Shown piece after piece: positions 13,101 through 22,100 of a stretch of DNA of 64,000 nucleotides. The notes below the pieces were generated by a model. That model saw nothing but the letters and a program-made list of their open reading frames with translations. It searched no databases and had not been told where the DNA came from. Position 1 is the stretch's first letter, and every line of letters begins with the position of its first letter. Position numbers and translations under genes: made by a program. The DNA lies in assembly GCA_030549775.1 (NCBI GenBank), contig CM060181.1, forward strand, positions 36,178,563-36,242,562. Reading direction: 5' to 3'. Origin of the DNA: Tamarix chinensis (taxonomy: Eukaryota > Streptophyta > Magnoliopsida > Caryophyllales > Tamaricaceae).

Positions 13101-16100
13101 CTTACAATCCTTCCAAGGATTCTCTACTCTACAATTGATTTTAAAACTCTTGAGATAACGATTAAGAAATTTTGCACTTTCAAAAACTACAACAGAAGGC
13201 GGCAAATTCGGCCAAGGTTGCATATACATTAAAGTCAAGTTACCTTCCCATTGATTATGCTTAGTCCTTTATAAAACTGTAAGTTTGTACATGACATTAC
13301 AACTCAACTAAATGATTTTCTCATTAAGTTACAAGTTAACTAAAATAGTTACCAAAACAACAAAACTAGTTGATCTCTAACTACTAATTTAATAGGAAAT
13401 GATATGAATGGTGAAAAGTACAATCAATCATTCTCTACAAAAGTACAGCCATACCATGTTTTTAAGATCACCTTTTCTCTACCCTTGTTTGTATCTTGTT
13501 CTTGCCCTTCCCTTCACTGACCACTTCATGGTTACAGAGACCATCCTTGGATTGTCATCTTGGTTTGAAAGTACACGCGACCATTTTGCAACCTCACCAT
13601 GGAACAAAAATTTGATAAAGTTGAACGAACATTTGATAAACTTAGAAAGACATTTGATAATGTTGGGTAGGATTGGCAAGCAATGACAAGTTACAATAGA
13701 CAAGTCATTGCTCACACTTAAGAGTATGATCAAGCCAGATTTCAAGCAATGTAACTCTAGTGTCATGCCTACTACATAAATCAAAGTATCCAATCAAGTA
13801 CACTAATGCATGGAAACTCTTTTGACCCAAAATCCCTGTCCCAAAAATGTTTACCCACTTCTGTTTCCACAACCTTATTTCACTAAATATATATAAATGT
13901 ACTTTATATTTAAAAAAATATTGCTTTGCCATTTCTCCCAATCCCCATTTGTTGTCCCTATCCAACACCACTCGATATCTACTATAATGTCAACTCCTAC
14001 GGTTGCTTCAAATTGAAGATGTCTTCTTGGCAAGCTCGTGGTCAATCCAAGCAACCAATGTATGCTTCTAAGTCATGCATCACCCAATCAAAGTGTTTTC
14101 ACTTCAACTAAACCGGCCATGATCGAAGGAAATGCATTTGATCCACTTCCACACATGAAAAGTCAAGGTTGAACATTAATTCAGTGGAGGAGATTAGGAG
14201 AATAATGTTAATATGCATACCACCCTCACAGTAGGAACTAGAAGTTTTTAGAAGCATAAATTGGTTGCTGGATGTCCACAAACAAACAAATATACTTATT
14301 TTAATAAAATAAAGTGGGAGAACTAGAAGTTTTTAGAATTACTATTTATTAGGAACTAGAATATTTATCATTTACGAATAATCACATTTTTAGGATATAA
14401 TTTTTAAAAAATATGCTTTTATTTTAGTTTTCTTCATCTTATCACCTACATAAGTGTCATCAGACTTATATTATTTTGGTATTTTTGATCAAGAAATTGA
14501 TTGGTAGAATTTAAGCGAGATCTTTCGGAGGTCGGCCTACATTTTGGGGGCCTCAACAACCTGTCTAAAGCCTTTTCAAGCTAATTCCAGTGATCATCAA
14601 AAATAAATAAACAATTGGAAAATAATAACCCCATCATAGTCCTAAAGGAGACTGAAACATAAGCTAAATAGGTAAAAGGTGCAACCATAAACCACTTGGC
14701 TACACACACACACACACACATAAATAAGCACACCATTTCTATTAAAGTAAAAATAACATATTTTCTACTCATCTCACTAGAACTTATGAATAGAACATAT
14801 TTTGAATCTTAGGTTCCCAAGCTTACCCTTCTCTATCCAGCCCCCCTCTTCCTTTCCTATCACCTTGCCTCAAGTCGGATCCGACCAACCAACCATCACT
14901 CCCTCATATCCAGCATCTCAGTTCTTACATCAAATTCAGTCAACCCATAGCACTTGTCCCTAGCATCTCAGTTCTCTATCAAATTTGGCAAATCCAACAA
15001 TCAATAGTGTTGAAATGGTGCAGTTAGGTCTTTGATTTATTTCTATTTTGTTTTGATTTCTGTAAATGTTTGAATGTTATTACTAAGTTCCCTGAGAAAT
15101 TCAAATTCTAACACTCTGTGTAGGTACTAGCATTCGAAATTGAGCAAGACTTAGTAATTGAAAATTCCACAGAATTAGTAATAGAAAACATACTAAGTCC
15201 CACACATTACTCATAAGAGATATTTGTCTCCACTCACAACTACTTGATCAACTCTTTTTGCGGTTCAGATATTTCATTCACACGCTTGGTTTGTTTCAAG
15301 CCCATGAAAATTTCCAGTTTTATTCATGACTGGAAAAAAAAATGAATTGGTGTTTTTGAATGCCAAGAAGCATGAAGGTGGCCACTGATAAAGGGAATAG
15401 TAGGAATCCTAAAACTTAAATCTCGTTCTATACATCAATCTGACTGTTCCATTAATAAATACATTAAAATAATCTAACCCAAGATGCCAAAGAGAATCAA
15501 TCTCTGTTACGGCACCCACCATGATCATTGATGTGCCAAAGTAAATTTGCTCTATATAATAATAATAAAATTTGGGCCCCTAAAATTTTTGGGCCTTGCA
15601 GGTTTTTGGACAAACCATTAGGTGTAATTAAAAAAACACAAGCAGTTGTACAATGTTCTTTGACTTAGCAACCCAAGCTTGATTGATCTACAGCCAAATT
15701 CCAAGACCCAAAAGCAACCTTGTCTCATGCAAGTGTTTCATGACTTCCTCTCAGCCTCTAAGGAGCCCATGTCAACAGGGTTTAGCTTTGCTTCACATAG
15801 CTGAAATCTTCTTCCTTGGTTGATGCTTGATTGAATTTGAAAAGTTGAACTACTAAAAATGTTCTTGCATCACATCTCCACTTCTAATTTAAGTGAAGGC
15901 ATATTACTAGGCCTGCAGCTTACAATGGATAAGCAAATCACAAGATTGATTGTGGAATCAACGCTCAACCAGTGGTTCCCTTCTTAATATTAGTTTGTTG
16001 AACCATCGAGGAGAATCCAAACTATCATCCAGAGATGGATCACAAACCCAGGAGTCGGTTCAATTAGTCTGCATAGATACAAACAGCAGTGTCCAAATTT

Positions 16101-19100
16101 CATCCAATTCCATTTGGAATAAACCCTTCCCATATTGTATATCTAAGTCTTTATTTTTTACATAAATTCTTAATAAAATTTTTTGCTTCGACTATAAAAA
16201 AGGAGACAGTAATGAAATTACTTCCTGGTTCTTCTATATGATTTTTCCTTTTTCTTCTCTTTTCCCTCTGTCCCTATGTTTACTGAGCATAACCAAAGAG
16301 GCACAACCTAGTGTGATTATAAGCAAGATTAATTTCAGGATAACTAAGAAGTTAATAATTAGTATACTCATGCTCCCAATTTCATTTTATTAATGACAGC
16401 ATAATAATTCACACAATCAATGCTTAGATTTTAGAAATGAAGAGCTAAAGAGAGCACACTGTGGATCCTTGGCCGTTTACCAAACATTAAAAAATAGAAA
16501 TGTGATCCCAGAAAGGAAGGTTGGGTGGCCTGACCATATAGTAAAGAAGAGGGATGTAGTTGTAGATAGACAAGAAAATGTGTCAAAAAGGGTATCCCTC
16601 CCTTAAATGGTGAGGTATGGTCATATTTGTAGTACTTGTCTGGAGTGTGTGTTGCCCATAGGCCAGACTCACAAGTGGATGTTTCTGGTGATGGACAGAG
16701 AGTAGTGGGCCGACCTAGTGGCTGATGAAGAGCCATAAGAACTGAAGATGTGTGCCAAGTAAGCCAATTGGTATGGGACACCCATTATACTATCCACTAT
16801 TAGTATCTCATGTCTGACAGGTTCATTTTCACATAATAAAGAAGAGTTACTCTATCCGTGTACTTGAGTGTCTTTATGGGAGTTGGGCCTTTAGTCACCA
16901 ATGCTTCAACAATTGATGATTCAAGTTTGGACATAAACACATGCAATCAAGAGTTGTGAAAAAAGATTGCATGCTACGCATTAGTGATTTTATCAAATAG
17001 CAACAACTAGAACCACCACCTTCATGAAAAGCCAAAGCGCAGTTGACCTAATGTTGAACCAGAGACCCCTAATAATAAGCCAGTCAAGACATTCAGTGAT
17101 ACTTTTCCATGTTGAACACTTACATAGCACAAAAAAGATACCACACAAAATGTATTCTATAGCATTGATGATATAGTTGAGCCACCAAAGGGTGGCAATA
17201 GTTGTTCCTTCCACCTAAAGAGGCTGAAACTCTCTAGAAACTCTGCACACGACCAGTGAGATACACAATATGACAATACCCCAATTCTATCACGAATTTA
17301 TTGAATGATACAGATTTCCAAAATAAATCTTGTATAGAAGTCAATATGCAAACAACAATTTCTCAGGAAAGAAACTTCTCCTAGACCTAAAACAAGGGGT
17401 GGAGAATGGGACAAGGAAAAAGATTAAACAATATCATCATCTATTAACAGCTTTCAGCACCTATTTTTCCATTCTAAGAGCTAGAATGTTAGGATCCTTG
17501 CCCAAGGTTCTAACCCCGGCAGGGTAATGGGATGATCCAGAAGTAGTTTCCATAAAATTAGATGAAATTAAGGGAAATATTATGGTAATTCAATTGATTG
17601 ATTGTGCATGTGGGAAATAGGGGTAGGGTTTGTGAGAACTAGAGAGGAGAGAGAAATCTAGAAGAGAGAGAAGAAGCTAGGGAATCAGCAATTCACTAAT
17701 TCTCCCAACTTGTATATTACTGAGGTCCGAGGACGTAGGCCTCTTATCTATAGGTTATTTCAAGCTAATGGGTTGCACTCTTTACAAACACTAATTTGCA
17801 AAAGCCTATACAAACCCTATATATGAAAGGACCAATTAGCTAAGGCACGTTACTAAATAGCAAAAACAAAGGTTTGCTACTCATTAGTAAACTCAAGTCT
17901 AACACCATAGCACAGAAATTATTACTATATATCACATTTATTTACATTTACAATAAATTAAAACTACAACAATTGTTATCTTTTTATCTATCAGTCTAAT
18001 TTGTCTTATACTAAATAACTAAAATTGACATTACTTAACTAATGGTACTTAATTGCTTATCCAAGATAAATACTATATTTAACTTGAAAAATAAAAAGAA
18101 GCCTAACAACTAGGGATAGGAAAGAGAAATCTGGACAGATGAAAGCAAACGCATGCTTTTTTTTTTTAATAATGTTAGGTTATGCCACTATATCAACATC
18201 GTTGATATCCGATATTTCAAAATTTGCAAAAAATTTTATTCATTGCATTTCAGCCGCATCACATGTTGGGTATCAGGACCAATATTTTATTCTAGACTAC
18301 AATAATATTGATGTTGTTATGCTTTCATATTATATAATATAAATAAATAAATAATGCCGTGAACTAGCAGGTGCACAGTGGACAGATTTCAAATATGGAA
18401 AACCAATTCAAATAAATGGAGGTGTCCCAGCAATTGTACTTTGCAAGCCAGGCAACAAGGACATCTAATATAAAGCATTATTGGACAAGAAGAATAATGA
18501 ACCATTTCACATCTGGACACTACCAAAAAAAAAAAGAGAGAGAGAGAGAGAGAGAGCAAAATACATAATTTTTTTCTTTACCTCAACCCCACTATATCCA
18601 ACAAGCACACTATCAATTCAAAAAGAAAACACACAAGCGGAGGAAAATAGCAATTCATCTTAACTGTGGTTGATCAATCCACATCACCAATGCATGCCAT
18701 GATATCGGATTCTAATCCCAATTCCAAAATGGATGTCCTATATGGGATTTGGACAATCCCATCTACACCACTTGCAAAAACATGACCACAACACTATCAG
18801 AACCAAAGAGACAAATATACAGAGTCTGAATCAGCTTCAACAATAGCTTCCGAAAAAGGATGAATCTCCACAAAGCATACTTCCAATTCACAATATGGAC
18901 CCCATTAAAGACATTCAATCCGAATAGCCACAGTTTTGCAGCCAATCAATCTATGAATCCATTCAATTTCATTTTTTTTTATCATATATTCTCATCTTTC
19001 TACATTTCAGTAATTGATATATTAGAAGCAATTAAATATGTATGTACCAAAAATTTGTAACTGGAGCATCTTATGATTTAATTGATACAACATAAAATAT

Positions 19101-22100
19101 TTACTAAAAATATCTGAAGTACATTTTCTTCTTCAACAATATATCCACCCTTTTACTATAATATCAAGCTAAGCTGCACAACCCAAATCATGTATATCTC
19201 CACCCACAGAATCCTTAAACAAAGAAGTCATTTTCAACACTTTATTAATTAAAATAGGGGCTGAATAAAGATGAGTCATACAATGTTTCTCAACCACATT
19301 TGCTTCAACATTACTCCCATCAATCAACTCATATTGCAACCTCTCTGATGCAACAAATTACTTTTTAGAATTGGGTACTTCATCCAAGTTTTTGGATGAC
19401 TAGGCAAACCAGTAAATATCTCCATAACTCCAAGAACTTGTCGCCATAGACTAAGATCATAAACTAACCAAATAAACACCCATTGGTGCTTATTTTCACT
19501 ACAACCAGCCTCACTTAAACCAACACCTCCCCAACAAACAAGACGTGCCCATATTAATACCATTAGGCAACCTATTAACATGCACTATTCATCCAACATT
19601 GGCCAGACCTACTTCATTTATTCCTTCAACGCAATATTATTTCTCTGGATGTAAATACCTATTAAAATAAGATCATCATAAACGACCTTAGATGTCATTT
19701 GGCCTCAATATTATCCAGAGCTTTCTTTCAGCCACAAGACTCAATTTTACGATTAATTTTTTTTTCCTTAACCAAGCCAAACCATATTTTAAAATAAATT
19801 TAGCCAAACCAATAATTTTGCAGTTTGTTTTGGTATAGGTAATGGTTAACCAAAAAATTTGAAAACATAATATTGCTACTGGTATTGATATATGCCTATC
19901 ATTCGCAAAAAATCATGAGATCTACTCAATTATCAAACCACCAACTATTGTGGTTTTAAACCATCCACAAGATCATAGGGTCCACAATAATTTAATTCAG
20001 TCAATTGTTGATATCTAACCCATCAGCAAATTGCAAAAGAAATAAAAACAATAAAATAGAAACAATCTAATACATATATGTAAAAAATAGAATATGGTTA
20101 AACAGCAACAGAAACTTCAATCCCCCTTACTGTTAACCCAAACCATTTTAAAAAACTTTAGTCAAACTATATTTTATTAGTTATTAACCAAACCAAGCTA
20201 TAAAATTATGGTTTGATTAATGGTTTAGCCATATTATATAAACTCCTAGATGATAGGTAGATGGATGGCCTAGCAACAACTCGTGCCAATTGGTTTTAAA
20301 GTTTGAACACACCTAATAGACTAACAATAATGAATAATCCTATTGGTATCAGTAGTGATTGGTTGAAGGTATTGTAGTAGCCATGCAAGCTTCCTAACAC
20401 TACACAAGGGTGGTTGAGTAGTGGTAGTAGGCTAGCAATGGTTTGGTACATGTTGCAACTATTGAAGTGGCATGCATGGAGAATGTGCACGAAACTGTAG
20501 AGGCTATTGATAGTGTTTTAAGGGCTATCAAAAGCAGCAGGAGTAGGCAATTTACTGCAGAGGCTGCTAGCTAGTGGTAGGGATGGAATTTCTCAATAGC
20601 GATAAGTATAGTGCAAGGCTTGTTGGTGATGGTGGTATAGTGATCAGCTATTAGTGGGGTGGGTCGGCGGCTGCTTGATGATTTTCTCAGCAATTTCCAA
20701 AATTTCCTCTGTTTTTTGCCCTACAACTCCTCTCATCCAAAATTTGATTCATGATTGCATTAATTTCTTGAGCACTTCTAAAACTACACCATGGTCTTGT
20801 ACCAATTCATTAGAATCCTTAACTGAGGATCAACTTGTGGTAGAGTTGTGAGATAATTTTGGAGTAGTTCCCATCAAATTAGATGAAATCAAGAGAAAAT
20901 ATTAGGGTGATTGAATAGATTGATTGTGCCTGTGAGGGAATTAGGGTTAGGGTATGTGAGAATTAGAAGGAAGAGAACAAGAGGAGGGACAGACAACTAA
21001 GATAGACAAAGGAAGAGGGAGGAGGGAGCCACAGAATTAGCCATTTGCTAATTCTCCCAACGTGGCTACAACTAAGGACCTGGGCTTAAATAAGTAAGTT
21101 AATTTGGGAGCTAAATCGATTTGTTTATTTAATTAAACATGATGATCTAGATTCATTTACTAAAAAGTCAAGCTTGAACCAAGATAAATTCAACCAGTTT
21201 GTTTGTGAGCAAGCTCTATGTGTAAAAGTTCTTTTAAGACTCACTTAGATACTTGTTATATATATAAGTACCACATTACATATGACGCATATTTATGTAT
21301 TCATTTACAATAATTAGTTTCAAACTAAATTTGTGATATATAAAGAGATAAGAGTATGAAAGCTTTTAGTTTAGCCTTAGGTTTAATAAAAAGTTCTTAC
21401 ATATATAAATCAAGTCAATAATCAAGTGAATCAAAATAACTCAACTTATTGCTATAACCAAAGATGACTCATGAGTCAGCTTCACTCATCTCGTTCATCT
21501 CGTTAAGCAAAAGATTCAACCTTGAACACGAAAATTTAGGCTCGCTTGGTCAATAAGTCAGTTCGGCTAGACATAATTATCAAACAAGCTGAGCTTGAGC
21601 AAGAGGTCAAGCTTGACTTAGCTTATTTATAGCTCTACTAAAGACTTACAAACTAAGTGATTACAAACTAATGAGTTGGGCCCTTTATAAACACTAATTT
21701 ATAAAAGCTTATATAAACCTTAATATATAAACAGACCAATTAACTAAGGCTTGCTACTAATTACCAAAAACAAAGCCCAGCTACTAATTAATAAACTCGT
21801 GTCTAGAATGATAACACTAAAATTGGATCACTAGGCCCAAGTGGTCCAGAGGTAGGCCTGGCTCACAATCAATAACCCTATGAAAGAAAGAGAATGAGGG
21901 CAATGGGTCCCAATCACAACAAAGAAATCAATGACAACAAAGTGAGCTAAGAAACTAAGTCAAAGCGTCATAACAAATAAATAAAATCAACCAAAGATAA
22001 TAGCGCTCATTATTTGTCCTTATATTACTTTTCACTTCCTATTTTAGGTATAAGAGAAGTCTTTTATCTCACAAAGGCTTGTTCACATATTGATTAACAA

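Larger units (their letters stand above)
13581..15639. mobile_element. About 2-kb insertion splitting the 5' LTR
   Basis: The 5' LTR alignment stops near 13580 and resumes near 15640. The insert holds a plus-strand coding-like stretch (13596-14150), a CA microsatellite and, near its right end, a short GGGCCCC/GGGCCT-rich sequence that might be a DNA-transposon terminus. The exact boundaries and family are unresolved, and about 60 bp of LTR is missing at the junction. Confidence 0.5.
7814..15872 (-). mobile_element. Degenerate Ty3/gypsy LTR retrotransposon in intron 2, minus strand, with nested insertions
   Basis: The 3' LTR (7814-9105) and the split 5' LTR (13004-about 13580 and about 15640-15872) align over most of their length. 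The primer-binding site TGGTATTAGAGCTTAGG follows the 5' LTR after three bases, and the polypurine tract AAAAGGAAAAA precedes the 3' LTR. The flanking pentamers are TATCT (7809-7813) and CATCT (15873-15877), a 4/5 match that fits an old target duplication. Between the LTRs are gag zinc-knuckle, reverse transcriptase and RNase H remnants, all broken by stops. Without nested inserts the element would be about 5.6 kb. Confidence 0.85.

Noticed and set aside
14490..15610. GGGGCC-rich words at both sides suggesting a hAT element inside the 2-kb insert
   Set aside because: The similar words are in direct rather than inverted orientation and no target duplication was found.
16431..16781. 116-codon minus-strand open frame
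   Set aside because: No family is recognised and there are no supporting splice sites or neighbours; probably chance.
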